Numbered from the stretch's first letter, positions 43,362 through 52,105 are shown. The stretch is 64,000 bases of DNA from an uncultured Clostridia bacterium (GCA_944367535.1 CALVWQ010000002.1:46817-110816), one strand, 5' to 3'. The notes: generated by a model from the sequence alone, not told the origin. Numbers and translations: made by a program.

Positions 43362-43572
43362 AATATACAACAATTTAATATATGTCGACGGCGAAGCGGT
43401 CGTTAAAATTTAATTTTTTATATATGTCATTTGGTTATATGATTTAATGCGCGTATCTTCATATATTCATCTGCGCATATAAGAAAATGAGGTTAAATAA
43501 TTCGTCTGACGAGGTAAAAGTAAATTATTTGGTCAAAATTTATGATATTTGGCGGAAAAAGCGCTAACTTTG

Positions 43573-43601
43573 TTGACAAATGCGTCTCTTTAAATTAAAA
43601 T
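43573..43601 (+). promoter_or_regulatory. promoter of the sodium symporter gene
   Basis: TTGACA (43573-43578), 17 bases, TAAAAT (43596-43601), 32 bases before the coding start. The rest of 43362-43572 shows no gene. Confidence 0.7.
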
Positions 43602-43632
43602 TTTTATATAAAAAAGCTAAGGAAGTTCTGTT

Positions 43633-45228
43633 TTGGAAAAAACTAAAAAAAGAAACGGTTTTGCGAGCGGCGTCGGATTTATACTTGCCGCGGCAGGGTC
43701 TGCGGTGGGACTCGGGAATCTTTGGAGTTTCCCGTATAAGACGAGTGCAAACGGCGGTGCGGCGTTTGTTCTCATGTATGTTATAAGCGTGCTCGTTATA
43801 GGAACGGTTGTTATGACCGCCGAGATATATCTCGGGAAACGCGCTCAGGCCAACCCTGTAACGGCTTATAAAAAAGCCAAAAAAAAACTCGGCTGGCTGG
43901 GACTATTTGCGGTTATAATCCCTCTTTTTATTCTATGCTACTATTCAATACTCGGAGGATATACCGTAAAATTTACGCTTAATTCTTTCAACCGCAATTC
44001 GGAAATTTTGTCTTCTTTTACGGGTAACATTCCCGAAGTAATTCTTTATACCGCGATATTTTTGGTGCTTGCCCTTGTCGTTGTCATGGCGGGAGTAAAG
44101 AACGGTATCGAAAAGGTCTCTAAAATACTTATGCCGGCTTTGTTTATCATTCTTGTACTAATCGCCGTATACTGTCTGTGTCTCGGCGAGGGGGTATCGG
44201 AAGGTCTTAACTATTATCTTAATCCCGATTTCGGGGCGCTCGGCTTTGAGGGGATACTTGCGGCGATGAGTCAGGCGTTTTTCTCGCTTTCGCTCGGCAT
44301 GGGGATAATCGTAAGTTATGGCTCATATACGGGCAATGAAACCAAAGTCGGAAAATCGGTCGTCATGATTTGTACGTTCGATACGCTCGTCGCTCTGCTC
44401 GCGGGACTTGCCATTTTCCCCGCGATTTATCACTATAAAGCGGTGTACGGTTCCGAACTCTCCGACCACGGCATTATGCTTCTGTTTTCGTCGTTGCCGC
44501 TGGTGTTTGATAATCTCGGCTGGGTAGGGCAGATGGTATCTTTCCTTTTCTTCGGCATGGTTGTAATAGCGGCTCTTACCTCGGTCATTTCGCTGCTCGA
44601 AGTGGTTACGCAGTTCGTTATTCAGAAATTCCGCGCACACAGAAAACACGCTATTTTATATGTTTCGCTTATTACGTTTGCTGTTTCTATACCTGTCAGT
44701 ATTTCGCTCGGTTTTGCGCTTACCGCGCCGTCCGGCACTACGCCCGCCATGCAGATTTGCGGACAGAACTGGCTCGACTTTTTCGATATGGTAACGAATT
44801 CCGTGCTCATGCCTCTTTGTGCATTCGGTTCATGTGTTGCGATTGGCTGGTGTATCGGTAAACCGGCAAAAAGAACGGATGCTTTCAATCCCGCGTTTTT
44901 GAAAAATGCATTGGAACAGGACGGTCTTTCGCTCGGGAAGTTCGGCATGATGTTTGCCGTAATGGTTAAGTACGTTACGCCCATACTCATTGCGCTTGTG
45001 GAAATATTCGGAGTTATCGATATTATATTTCCTAAAAACGCGTCGGGGACAAGGATTTTCAGTGCCGACGGGCTCGGCATAGTTCTGACCGCCTATGCGC
45101 TATTCGCCATTGCCATCGCGGTATATTTCATCTTTTTCAAAAACTCGTATACGGGCTGCAATGCGGACGAACACGGCTTTACCGAAGCCGTGCAGGACGA
45201 GGCTTACAAAACAGAAGGCGAAGTATAA
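43633..45228 (+). CDS. neurotransmitter:sodium symporter (NSS/SLC6 family) transporter
   Basis: Sodium-coupled amino-acid or amine importer of 531 residues with about twelve helices. The first helix carries the family signature AAAGSAVGLGNLWSFPYKTS (sodium and substrate site), followed by NGGAAFVLMYV. The start is TTG at 43633 with AAGGAAG upstream; no ATG gives the intact first helix. Bacterial relatives include LeuT, MhsT and TnaT. Substrate is probably an amino acid, not determined here. Monocistronic behind its own promoter. Confidence 0.92.
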   Translation: MEKTKKRNGFASGVGFILAAAGSAVGLGNLWSFPYKTSANGGAAFVLMYVISVLVIGTVVMTAEIYLGKRAQANPVTAYKKAKKKLGWLGLFAVIIPLFILCYYSILGGYTVKFTLNSFNRNSEILSSFTGNIPEVILYTAIFLVLALVVVMAGVKNGIEKVSKILMPALFIILVLIAVYCLCLGEGVSEGLNYYLNPDFGALGFEGILAAMSQAFFSLSLGMGIIVSYGSYTGNETKVGKSVVMICTFDTLVALLAGLAIFPAIYHYKAVYGSELSDHGIMLLFSSLPLVFDNLGWVGQMVSFLFFGMVVIAALTSVISLLEVVTQFVIQKFRAHRKHAILYVSLITFAVSIPVSISLGFALTAPSGTTPAMQICGQNWLDFFDMVTNSVLMPLCAFGSCVAIGWCIGKPAKRTDAFNPAFLKNALEQDGLSLGKFGMMFAVMVKYVTPILIALVEIFGVIDIIFPKNASGTRIFSADGLGIVLTAYALFAIAIAVYFIFFKNSYTGCNADEHGFTEAVQDEAYKTEGEV

Positions 45229-45353
45229 CGAAAAAACCGTTTGTGACTGAGCGCCAGTATGGTAAGATTGAGCTATATTATGTGTTTCAGCGTGAAATTC
45301 GGCGTATTCGGGCGATATTTTGAAAAAAATTTGTTTTTCATAGTTATTTTCGA

Positions 45354-45382
45354 TTGACAAAACCTTTAAGGTCAAGTATACT
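45354..45382 (+). promoter_or_regulatory. promoter of rpsU
   Basis: TTGACA (45354-45359), 17 bases, TATACT (45377-45382), about 60 bases before the rpsU start. Confidence 0.7.
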
Positions 45383-45441
45383 TATTTATGCTCTTAATTT
45401 AAGACAGCGAAACACCGCGTGGGTAAAGGAGGGTGAACGAA

Positions 45442-45621
45442 ATGAGTACGGTAAGAGTCGGCGAAAACGAAAATCTCGACAGCGCTTTGAGACGCTTCAA
45501 AAGAAAGTGTTCGAGAGACGGTATAATCGGCGATTTGCGTAAAAAAGAGTTTTACGAAAGTCCCTCCGTCAAAAGAAAGAAAAAATCCGAAGCGGCGAGA
45601 AAAAGAAGCATCAAAAACTGA
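45442..45621 (+). CDS. rpsU: 30S ribosomal protein bS21
   Basis: Small basic ribosomal protein of 59 residues that helps initiation. It reads [20 protein letters not shown] and ends with a [13 protein letters not shown] tail, matching bS21. The ATG at 45442 is chosen over 45433 because AAAGGAGGG is correctly placed and the family begins MSTVRV or similar. It has its own promoter and terminator. Confidence 0.95.
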   Translation: MSTVRVGENENLDSALRRFKRKCSRDGIIGDLRKKEFYESPSVKRKKKSEAARKRSIKN

Positions 45622-45629
45622 AAGATTTT

Positions 45630-45665
45630 ACCTACCGAAGAAAAATAATTCGGTAGGTTTTTTTC
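45630..45665 (+). terminator. terminator after rpsU
   Basis: ACCTACCGAA pairs with TTCGGTAGGT and is followed by a T run. Confidence 0.88.
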
Positions 45666-45768
45666 TCGGTGGGAACTTGTATTATCTTTGTCCGCACAGG
45701 GAAACCGCGAGCGCTGTAGGGCGGCGGATACTTAAGACGATTATTTCAGATTGTAACGGGGAGACATC

Positions 45769-46170
45769 ATGCAGGAAGAAGCGAAAACTTTAAAACAATA
45801 TGCCCGCGAGGCGAAAAAAAGATTGAAACAGGGATTCTGGCAGGATTACAGGAAAAATCTCGACAATGAGATTGTTAAGGCTGAACAGGCGGGAGTTTCC
45901 GTGTCCAAGGTGAAAGAATATTATGCGGGAATCGTTTCGAGCAATATAAAAAAGGTGGACGAGGATAAGGAAATTTTTTACCGCAAGGTAAAAAAATTGC
46001 TTGAAGAAGAGGGAGAAGTGTCTAACGCGCTCGGCAGACTTACCGATAAAGAAGTATACGGGAACCTTTCTTACGAAGAACAACAGCGTTACCTTTTATG
46101 TCTTTCTGAACAGTATTTGCAGGCTGTGGAAAGATTTAGAAAAGAAAAGGCCATGACGTTTGATAAATAA
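45769..46170 (+). CDS. unknown helical cytoplasmic protein
   Basis: A 133-residue, highly charged, almost wholly helical protein (for example AREAKKRLKQGFWQDYRKNL and FYRKVKKLLEEEGEVSNALG). It has no membrane segment, signal peptide, cysteine cluster or recognised domain. It does not match YqeY, the protein usual after rpsU. GGGGAG precedes the ATG. Its position between rpsU and a nitroreductase gives no functional clue; RNA- or ribosome-related binding is only a guess from its charge. Confidence 0.65.
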   Translation: MQEEAKTLKQYAREAKKRLKQGFWQDYRKNLDNEIVKAEQAGVSVSKVKEYYAGIVSSNIKKVDEDKEIFYRKVKKLLEEEGEVSNALGRLTDKEVYGNLSYEEQQRYLLCLSEQYLQAVERFRKEKAMTFDK

Positions 46171-46175
46171 TTGCC

Positions 46176-46204
46176 TTGACATGTTTTTGTGTAAGTATTA
46201 TAAT
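46176..46204 (+). promoter_or_regulatory. promoter of the nitroreductase gene
   Basis: TTGACA (46176-46181), 17 bases, perfect TATAAT (46199-46204), 37 bases before the ATG. Confidence 0.8.
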
Positions 46205-46241
46205 ATCTGAAATCAGTTTATGCAAAAAGGGGGAAATATCA

Positions 46242-46778
46242 ATGAATTTTTCCGATTTTGAAAATTTAGTAAAAACACGTCAGTCATGCAGGGATTTTAA
46301 CGATAAACCTCTCGAAAAAGAAATAGTCGATAAAATTGTCAAGACAGCGCGTCTTGCGCCTTCCGCATGCAACAGTCAGCCGTGGAAATTGTATTGTGTT
46401 ACCGATAATGAAAAAGCGGAAGAAGTAAGAAACGCACTCACGGACGCGGGCAAAAATACATTTCTTAAAAATGCCAAGGCGTTTATAGCGGTCGCGGAAA
46501 AAATCATGCCGCTTAAAGAAGATGTGTTGAAGCGGTTTTCTTCCAATCATTTTGTAAAATACGACGTGGGAGAGATGGTGGCTTACGTTACGCTGGCGGC
46601 GGAATCTTTGGGCGTAAAAAGTTGCATAATAGGGTGGATAAATACGGAAAATCTCGCCGCTGCGCTCGGTCTTGCCCCCGATGAGCAGTGCAATATTGTA
46701 ATCGCGCTCGGTTATTCTGACATCCCGGTCCGAGAAAAGGTAAGACTGAAAGAAGAACAGGTCATAAAATACCTGTGA
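46242..46778 (+). CDS. nitroreductase-family flavoprotein
   Basis: An FMN-dependent oxidoreductase of about 178 residues. TRQSCRDFNDKPLEKEIVDK is the N-terminal FMN-binding Arg/Ser region, RLAPSACNSQPWKLYCV the second, and GVKSCIIGWINTE the C-terminal part. Such enzymes reduce nitro groups, quinones or flavin-linked substrates with NAD(P)H. The ATG at 46242 is preferred because AAGGGGG precedes it and the strong promoter overlaps the longer alternative start at 46176. Single gene with its own terminator. Confidence 0.9.
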   Translation: MNFSDFENLVKTRQSCRDFNDKPLEKEIVDKIVKTARLAPSACNSQPWKLYCVTDNEKAEEVRNALTDAGKNTFLKNAKAFIAVAEKIMPLKEDVLKRFSSNHFVKYDVGEMVAYVTLAAESLGVKSCIIGWINTENLAAALGLAPDEQCNIVIALGYSDIPVREKVRLKEEQVIKYL

Positions 46779-46822
46779 ATTTACGTGACGACTAAAAAAG
46801 TGAAATATTGTTATAAAGAACT

Positions 46823-46870
46823 TCCGCCTGTAAACTTCCGATAACAAAGGTTTACAGGCGGATTTTTGAT
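46823..46870 (+). terminator. terminator between the converging nitroreductase and mazF genes
   Basis: TCCGCCTGTAAAC (46823-46835) pairs with GTTTACAGGCGGA (46850-46862), followed by TTTTTGATTTG. It sits between converging genes and may serve both. Confidence 0.8.
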
Positions 46871-46874
46871 TTGT

Positions 46875-47234
46875 TCATATAATGTCAGTTTTAACGCTGA
46901 ATCCGAGGCTGATAAGAAGCGCGGTGTTTACTTTCTGCATGGTCGCTTCCGATAACTCGCCGATTCGCTCTTTAAGTCTCCGCTTGTCGAGAGTGCGAAT
47001 CTGTTCCAAAAGAATAACGGAATCCTTTGAAAGACCGAAATCATGCGCGTTAATCTCGATATGAGTGGGAAGCCTGGCTTTGCTCATGCGGCTGGTTACG
47101 GCGGCGGCTATCACCGTCGGACTGTACTTGTTGCCCGTGTCGTTTTGGACGATAAGAATCGGGCGTACGCCGCCTTGTTCGCTACCCACTACGGGACTTA
47201 AATCCGCGTAATATAGTTCTCCTCTTTTAATCAT
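46875..47234 (-). CDS. mazF: MazF/PemK-family endoribonuclease toxin (EndoA-like)
   Basis: Sequence-specific mRNA interferase of 119 residues. The sequence [20 protein letters not shown] then [21 protein letters not shown] and [18 protein letters not shown] is characteristic of the chromosomal EndoA (NdoA) type of Firmicutes. Catalytic Arg near 25 (GGVRP) and Thr near 48 are present. No MazE/EndoAI antitoxin gene is found within the 400 bases upstream, so it is either unpaired or its antitoxin is elsewhere. AAAGAGGAG precedes the ATG. Confidence 0.9.
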   Translation of the reverse strand: MIKRGELYYADLSPVVGSEQGGVRPILIVQNDTGNKYSPTVIAAAVTSRMSKARLPTHIEINAHDFGLSKDSVILLEQIRTLDKRRLKERIGELSEATMQKVNTALLISLGFSVKTDII

Positions 47235-47426
47235 AATGTCTCCGACGTTTCAAGTAATTCCCATTATCAATTTATGTAATAATTAAATTTTAGGTTACCT
47301 GAACGCATAGTATTTTTCCCTTAAAAACACATGCGTATACATAAAAAAACGAAAAAACGTATATCTGTCGTTTGACATGATAGTTGATTTGTAGTAAAAT
47401 AAGAATACATTTGAGAAAAACAAAAG

Positions 47427-47466
47427 CTTCCTTAGTTAAATGGATATAACAGCCCCCTCCTAAGGG
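47427..47466 (+). pseudogene. 5' half of a tRNA-Arg(CCT)-like gene
   Basis: The stretch TTAGTTAAATGGATATAAC...CCCCTCCTAAGGG matches the D-arm and anticodon arm of the intact tRNA-Arg(CCT) 200 bases downstream with few changes, then diverges after the anticodon stem. The T-arm and 3' acceptor are missing. A truncated tRNA relic. The remaining gap 47235-47629 holds no gene. Confidence 0.7.
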
Positions 47467-47629
47467 AGCGCTATATCCAGAACGAAATGCAAAATATTGC
47501 ACGTTTTTAACGAAAAAGCACTCAAAAACGCCCGTTTTTCGACTTTGAAAAATTCGAAGTATAAATGGAAGTATAAATTTTTTATACTCGCAATAACTTT
47601 CATTTTGCAAATTAAAATTTAATAAAAAT

Positions 47630-47704
47630 GTCCTCATAGTTAAACGGATATAATAAGCCCCTCCTAAGGGCTAGTTCGGGGTTCGATTCCCTGTGGGGAC
47701 GCCA
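47630..47704 (+). tRNA. tRNA-Arg (anticodon CCT), probable attachment site of element 2
   Basis: Cloverleaf with acceptor GTCCTCA/TGGGGAC, anticodon loop CTCCTAA, T-loop TTCGATT and an encoded CCA. An integrase module begins immediately downstream, so its 3' end is the likely attachment site. Confidence 0.95.
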
Positions 47705-47735
47705 AAGACCACTAAATATTGTGGTCTTTTTCTTT
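47704..47735 (+). terminator. terminator after tRNA-Arg
   Basis: AAAGACCAC pairs with GTGGTCTTT, followed by TTTCTTTATTTTT. Confidence 0.8.
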
Positions 47736-47824
47736 ATTTTTACTATATTTTGTGGTTGGTTTTGATATTAAATCTTGTTTACATTTATACCTAATTTATA
47801 CTTCAAAAAATCGTTGAAAGCCTT

Positions 47825-48268
47825 TTATTTACTGACTTTTTTACGTTTTAATCTTTTTATTTTGTAGTTAGTTTTCTTGAAGTATTCGGTTATAACGGAT
47901 TCAATTTGATTATAATTGATAATCCATCTATTTCCATAGTGATAGGTAAAGACTCGTTTATCGTTCAAAAATCGTTCAACAGTATGCTTATCTATTATTT
48001 GTCCGAAACGTCTATGCTTGTTATTCCATAACCAAACACATTGTCTTATGTTTCTCATTTGGGGTAATTCGTAATGTTTGCCTATTTTACGAGGATTTAT
48101 TTTGTCCATAAACGGCTTAATTTCAATTAACCAAGCCTTCTCGTGAATCTCCATATAAATGTCGTTATCAAGGCAAAATTTACGGCAATTTGGTCGTCGT
48201 ATTATTGTTTTATGGTCTTCGGCAAGAAACATACGTTGTAAGTCACCCGATGTAACAAATCTTTTCAT
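47825..48268 (-). CDS. excisionase-like DNA-binding protein with duplicated motif
   Basis: About 147 residues, starting at the ATG at 48268 (GGGGGAAACG ahead), which overlaps the stop of the upstream gene. Two stretches look like the excisionase/MerR-type winged helix: VTSGDLQRMFLAED...KAWLIEIKPFM and HTVERFLNDKRVFTYHYGNRWIINYNQ. The C-terminus is strongly basic (KRLKRKKVSK). It probably acts with the integrase as a directionality or architectural factor. There is no precise family match. Confidence 0.6.
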   Translation of the reverse strand: MKRFVTSGDLQRMFLAEDHKTIIRRPNCRKFCLDNDIYMEIHEKAWLIEIKPFMDKINPRKIGKHYELPQMRNIRQCVWLWNNKHRRFGQIIDKHTVERFLNDKRVFTYHYGNRWIINYNQIESVITEYFKKTNYKIKRLKRKKVSK

Positions 48269-48459
48269 TTTCGTTTCCCCCAAAAGAAAGCGTAAAGCTC
48301 GTCCATATTGACGAGCCAAGCACTTCCATATTTAAGTTGAGTTAGTTTTCCTGTTTTGATTAGATGCCTAATCATATTGTAAGTGACGTTAAAATCAGCG
48401 TCTTTTTCTTTAATTTCTTTTACTGCATCATTGATATATCGTAAAAGTGGTATATACAT
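48265..48459 (-). CDS. small excisionase-like helix-turn-helix protein
   Basis: A 64-residue protein with VTYNMIRHLIKTGKLTQLKY followed by GSAWLVNMDELYAFF, the helix-turn-helix plus wing of Xis/MerR-type DNA-binding proteins. It overlaps the next gene by four bases (ATGA). Together with two similar neighbours it flanks the integrase gene. A role in excision control is likely from context. Confidence 0.7.
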   Translation of the reverse strand: MYIPLLRYINDAVKEIKEKDADFNVTYNMIRHLIKTGKLTQLKYGSAWLVNMDELYAFFWGKRK

Positions 48460-48506
48460 AAATTCTCCATATAAGTTAAAAGACCGAGATTAACTCCCGG
48501 TCTTTC

Positions 48507-49925
48507 TTAAAATAGTTTATCTAATGCGTCAATTACTTTTTCTTGCGTGTCTGGTATGAAATGAGCGTAAACCTGCAAAGTAACTGTTGAATCACTATGT
48601 CCCATATAACGGCTAACCGTTTGAATAGGAACATTTTGCGATAATAAAATACTGCAATAAGTATGTCTTAATCCGTGACAACTAATATGCTTAAAACCGT
48701 GTTTTTCTTCTATAGAAACGAGCCATTGTCTAAGAGATTGTGGATAAATAGGCGTTCTATATATCGTACAGGTTAAATAGTATTGATTGAGTTTTTTTGC
48801 GAAGTTCGTATCTGCAATTTCAAACCATTTATAGTATTTTTTCAAGTCTTCTAAAAGTGGTGCAGGAATAGGAACGCTGCGTTTCGATGTTTTCGATTTA
48901 GGCTCTTTTTCATAAACGCCACGTTCTCGTGAAGTCAACCTGTTTCTATTAACGTTTATAATGCCTTTTTCAAGGTCAATATCCGACCAACGCAACCCAC
49001 ATACTTCGGCAGTACGTAAGCCACACAAAAGCATTATTTTTACAGGTATCTTACGGTGTATATATTCCTCTGGAAGTGAGTCAAGCATTTTTATAAATTC
49101 TTGAGTTTCTTTAATGGAAAATACTTCTTTTTCTTCAATCGGACGCATTGTTATATTACCTTTCGTTGCTCCAATTTTAGTAGCACACACAGGGTTTTTC
49201 GTAATCCACTCATAACGAACTGCCTCGTTGAATAACGTTCTTAAAATCCGCCTGTAACCTTTAATGGTTTCAGGGGAATAAGGAACTCTCTCGGTAACCT
49301 CCTCGAAATAACTGTTAAACTTTAACCCATATCTATCACAAATAGCCTTTGCTGTGGATAGAAGAATATTTTTATCTTCATTGTTCATTCCATAGGAAGA
49401 ACAACGGGTTATTATTTTTTCTCTATCCAATTCTCTAAAATTTACTTTTCCCGGCAAAGGCTTTTTCAATTTCGCAATAGGTTTACCTTTCGTATAGCCC
49501 TTATCGAACGAATTTATGAACAACTGAACGTCACGAACCCTAATATCAGATATAGGACGTTTATCTAAACCGACGGTTTTAAGATAATCGTTAAAAATAT
49601 TCGTAACGTCCGTTGCTCTTAAATAGTAATTGTGCGATTGGTGGGCGTTTATACTTGAAATCCATTCTTGAGCAAGCTGAGAGAAAGTCAGTACACCTGT
49701 ATGTATATATGCCATTTGGTCTTTATACGCATTAGCAACTTCGTTTTCAAATTCTGCAGCTAAAATAGTGATTTTCTTCTTAAATTTTGCCTCAGTTAAG
49801 CCTTCATCATTTTGGATATTCTTAGGATAAACCTTAAATTCGCCTGTTTCGGGATCTTTACCCGAAACTTGTATTCTTGCAACAAGAATACCTTTTTTGG
49901 TCTTTCTATATTGAATATAAGCCAT
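48507..49925 (-). CDS. int: tyrosine recombinase / integrase of element 2
   Basis: A 472-residue site-specific recombinase. The N-terminal arm-binding domain (KKGILVARIQVSGKDPETGE) is followed by a core-binding helical domain and an unusually long middle (about 130-230) before the catalytic domain. Active-site residues appear in MLLCGLRTAEVCGLRW (Arg), SCHGLRHTYCSIL (His-x-x-Arg), RYMGHSDSTVT (His) and LQVYAHFIP (Tyr). The gene points toward tRNA-Arg, as expected. It differs strongly from the integrase of element 1. Preceded by GGAGG. Confidence 0.93.
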   Translation of the reverse strand: MAYIQYRKTKKGILVARIQVSGKDPETGEFKVYPKNIQNDEGLTEAKFKKKITILAAEFENEVANAYKDQMAYIHTGVLTFSQLAQEWISSINAHQSHNYYLRATDVTNIFNDYLKTVGLDKRPISDIRVRDVQLFINSFDKGYTKGKPIAKLKKPLPGKVNFRELDREKIITRCSSYGMNNEDKNILLSTAKAICDRYGLKFNSYFEEVTERVPYSPETIKGYRRILRTLFNEAVRYEWITKNPVCATKIGATKGNITMRPIEEKEVFSIKETQEFIKMLDSLPEEYIHRKIPVKIMLLCGLRTAEVCGLRWSDIDLEKGIINVNRNRLTSRERGVYEKEPKSKTSKRSVPIPAPLLEDLKKYYKWFEIADTNFAKKLNQYYLTCTIYRTPIYPQSLRQWLVSIEEKHGFKHISCHGLRHTYCSILLSQNVPIQTVSRYMGHSDSTVTLQVYAHFIPDTQEKVIDALDKLF

Positions 49926-49937
49926 TTTAACCTCCGT

Positions 49938-50120
49938 TTAGTCGTTTTTCATTGAGATATAATCTAAGAGGCTATCTATATCAACAAGGATTTTAGTCCC
50001 TGCGTTAAGACATTTTACTTTGCCTTCATGACACCATACTCGAATTGTGTGAACGGTGATAGAAGTTTCGCTGTCTTGCTCTTTGATAATCTCAAATGCT
50101 TTTTTAATACTTCTTAACAT
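49938..50120 (-). CDS. xis: excisionase-like helix-turn-helix protein
   Basis: A 60-residue protein from the ATG at 50120, which has GGAGG seven bases ahead; 50156 is less likely. The sequence SITVHTIRVWCHEGKVKCLN then AGTKILVDIDSLLDYI is a classic excisionase/MerR-like DNA-binding fold. It ends 12 bases before the integrase start, so the two are co-transcribed. First gene of the leftward int operon. Confidence 0.78.
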   Translation of the reverse strand: MLRSIKKAFEIIKEQDSETSITVHTIRVWCHEGKVKCLNAGTKILVDIDSLLDYISMKND

Positions 50121-50220
50121 CTTTGTACCTCCTAAATAAGATAAAAAAACTTGCATATTGAACAGCGCTATTCAAAATGTTAAGTTTCTTTTCGCTAATA
50201 CAATAACATTTCTAATTTTA

Positions 50221-50275
50221 TTTTGGAAGGACATCAATCGTTAGAAAAAATACATTGAAAGTTAAAAATCATACT
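50221..50275 (-). repeat. left arm of a 55-bp inverted repeat
   Basis: Read on the minus strand it matches 54356-54410 at 45 of 55 positions with no gap. Shared cores are GTATGATTTTTAACTTTC-like (TATGATTTTTAACTTTC) and TTGATGTCCTTCCAAA. It lies 100 bases ahead of the leftward xis-int operon. The surrounding non-coding gap 50121-50601 also has TCTATCTTTCG (near 50350) facing CGAAAGATAGA (near 50556). Confidence 0.8.
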
Positions 50276-50601
50276 TATGGGAACAATGCAGAACCCCAAA
50301 GTAACCACAACTTTCGAGCCATAACCATTTTTATTGTCTCCTGTTATTCTATCTATCTTTCGACAAGGGGCAAAATAATCGGTGTGGCTGTTTTTTGTTT
50401 TTATAGCTAAAAATTATTTCATACCTTTGTCAAAGCGACATAATATATAATGTTTTATGGTAAGAAAAATAATATCGTTAGTGTTTATCTCTTAAAGTGT
50501 TTAAGTCTTATTTTTCCCTTTGACAATGGCAACGCACCGATTAAACTACGCCCCCGAAAGATAGAATAATTGGAGTTCTAATCTTTAGGCAATTTAGGTA
50601 T

Positions 50602-50628
50602 AAAAAAACTACGGATAAAAATCCGTAG
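50602..50628 (-). terminator. terminator after the AAA_14 ATPase gene
   Basis: CTACGGAT-AAAA-ATCCGTAG; on the minus strand it is followed by seven T. Confidence 0.85.
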
Positions 50629-50647
50629 CCTTAAAATTATAAAATAA

Positions 50648-51856
50648 TTATTTATTTAGCAGGAAATCTATAATGTTAAAGTGTTTTATGCCATCTCTTG
50701 AAAAATCAAACTTATCTGCGGTAATGATATATTTAGGATAATTATCGTCAATCAATTTCAACGGTCTAAACTCACGGTCTACCGTAGATTGTTCAGAAAG
50801 AAGATATGCTACTTGAATATAGATTTTTTCTTTATCTCTATTGTAGCAAATAAAGTCTATTTCATAATCGCCAACTTTCCCTACGTTTATTTCATATCCA
50901 CGAGATAACATTTCAAGATAAACGATATTTTCAAACAACTTGTTGAAATCTATCGTTTCACTACTTTTAATATGGTTACGGACACCAAGATCAACGCTAT
51001 AATACTTTTCGTTAGTTGACAATAACGCTTTACCTTTTGTATCATAACGTCTAACCGAACAAATGACGAGTGCTTTCAATATATAAGAAATATACGAAAC
51101 AACGGTAGATACTGTCGTTTGTATTCCTTCGGCTTTCAAACTTTTGCAAATAGAGTTTGCAGAAAAGGGGTTGCCTATATTATCGAGCAAGAAAACAATG
51201 ATGCGTTTTAATAAATCTATATCACTGATTTTGTTTCTTTCTACAATGTCATTTATGACAATGGTGTTGAATATATCTTCAAGATATGCTTGTTTAGATT
51301 GTTTTTCTGGTAATGCACAACATTGGGGAAGACCGCCAAACTCAATATATTCGTTAAATAAGTCTTCGTCGGAAATATTACGGTTTTGTGATTGAGCGTA
51401 TTCCTTACATTCCGAAAAGGTAAAAGGATAAATGTCAAAATGAACGTGACGACCTGCAATATGCGTAGCAAGTTCGCCCGATAACAATTTAGAATTAGAA
51501 CCCGTGATATAAATATCACAGTTTATATCAACAAGGAAAGACGCTAAAACTTTTTCCCATTCTGATACATCTTGAATTTCGTCGAAGAACAAATAGATTT
51601 TTTTATCGTCTAATTTTGCTGCTTTGTCGGTAACAAACTTGTAAAGCTTATTCCCGTCTAAATATTTCTTATTCGCAAAAGATTCAAAGTTCAAAAAAAG
51701 GATTTGATTTTTATCAATTCCATTTGAAAGTAAAGTATCTTTGATTTGCGTAAGCAAAACGGTTTTACCGCTACGTCTAACGCCTATAAGAGCCTTAATC
51801 AAGGGTTTACCTACAAAGGGAAGAATTTTATTTAGGTATTTTGTTCTTGTAATCAT
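50648..51856 (-). CDS. AAA_14 / DUF4143 ATP-binding protein
   Basis: About 402 residues from the ATG at 51856 (GGAGGACG ahead). The P-loop GVRRSGKTVLL is near residue 21 and Walker B LFFDEIQDVSEWE near 88, followed by a sensor region IYITGSNSKLLSGELATHIAGR. The C-terminal DUF4143 domain ends in a nuclease-like core (GDYEIDFICYN, then IYIQVAYLL). The family is very common in gut bacteria and archaea with no settled role. Here it is a single-gene unit inside element 2, opposite to the LexA-like gene, so it looks like accessory cargo. Defence or host-interaction roles are speculation. Confidence 0.85.
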   Translation of the reverse strand: MITRTKYLNKILPFVGKPLIKALIGVRRSGKTVLLTQIKDTLLSNGIDKNQILFLNFESFANKKYLDGNKLYKFVTDKAAKLDDKKIYLFFDEIQDVSEWEKVLASFLVDINCDIYITGSNSKLLSGELATHIAGRHVHFDIYPFTFSECKEYAQSQNRNISDEDLFNEYIEFGGLPQCCALPEKQSKQAYLEDIFNTIVINDIVERNKISDIDLLKRIIVFLLDNIGNPFSANSICKSLKAEGIQTTVSTVVSYISYILKALVICSVRRYDTKGKALLSTNEKYYSVDLGVRNHIKSSETIDFNKLFENIVYLEMLSRGYEINVGKVGDYEIDFICYNRDKEKIYIQVAYLLSEQSTVDREFRPLKLIDDNYPKYIITADKFDFSRDGIKHFNIIDFLLNK

Positions 51857-52030
51857 AAAACGTCCTCCACACAATTTTTTATTCTATTATATCCTATAAA
51901 AACCAAAAAGTCAATAATTTTATATAATGCAGAAGTATAAAAATTATAAAATTATGTCGAATTTTTAATACGAGAGTAAAAAAACTTTATAGTAGAATAG
52001 GAAAATTTTGGAAATACCCCTATAACATTC

Positions 52031-52087
52031 TTGACATTATTTTTAATTTCAAGTATAATATATCCACATACGGAAACAAATGTTTCC
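52031..52087 (+). promoter_or_regulatory. promoter and operator of the LexA-like gene
   Basis: TTGACA (52031-52036), 17 bases, TATAAT (52054-52059). GGAAACAAATGTTTCC (52072-52087) is a perfect 16-base palindrome at the transcription start. It suits autorepression; the sequence differs from the Bacillus GAAC-N4-GTTC SOS box. Confidence 0.8.
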
Positions 52088-52105
52088 AATAGAGAGGATT
52101 GACAA

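Noticed and set aside
47290-47637. 115-codon minus-strand frame as a MazE-type antitoxin
   Set aside because: Runs through the half tRNA and spacer, is Cys/Phe-rich, has no DNA-binding pattern and no ribosome site.
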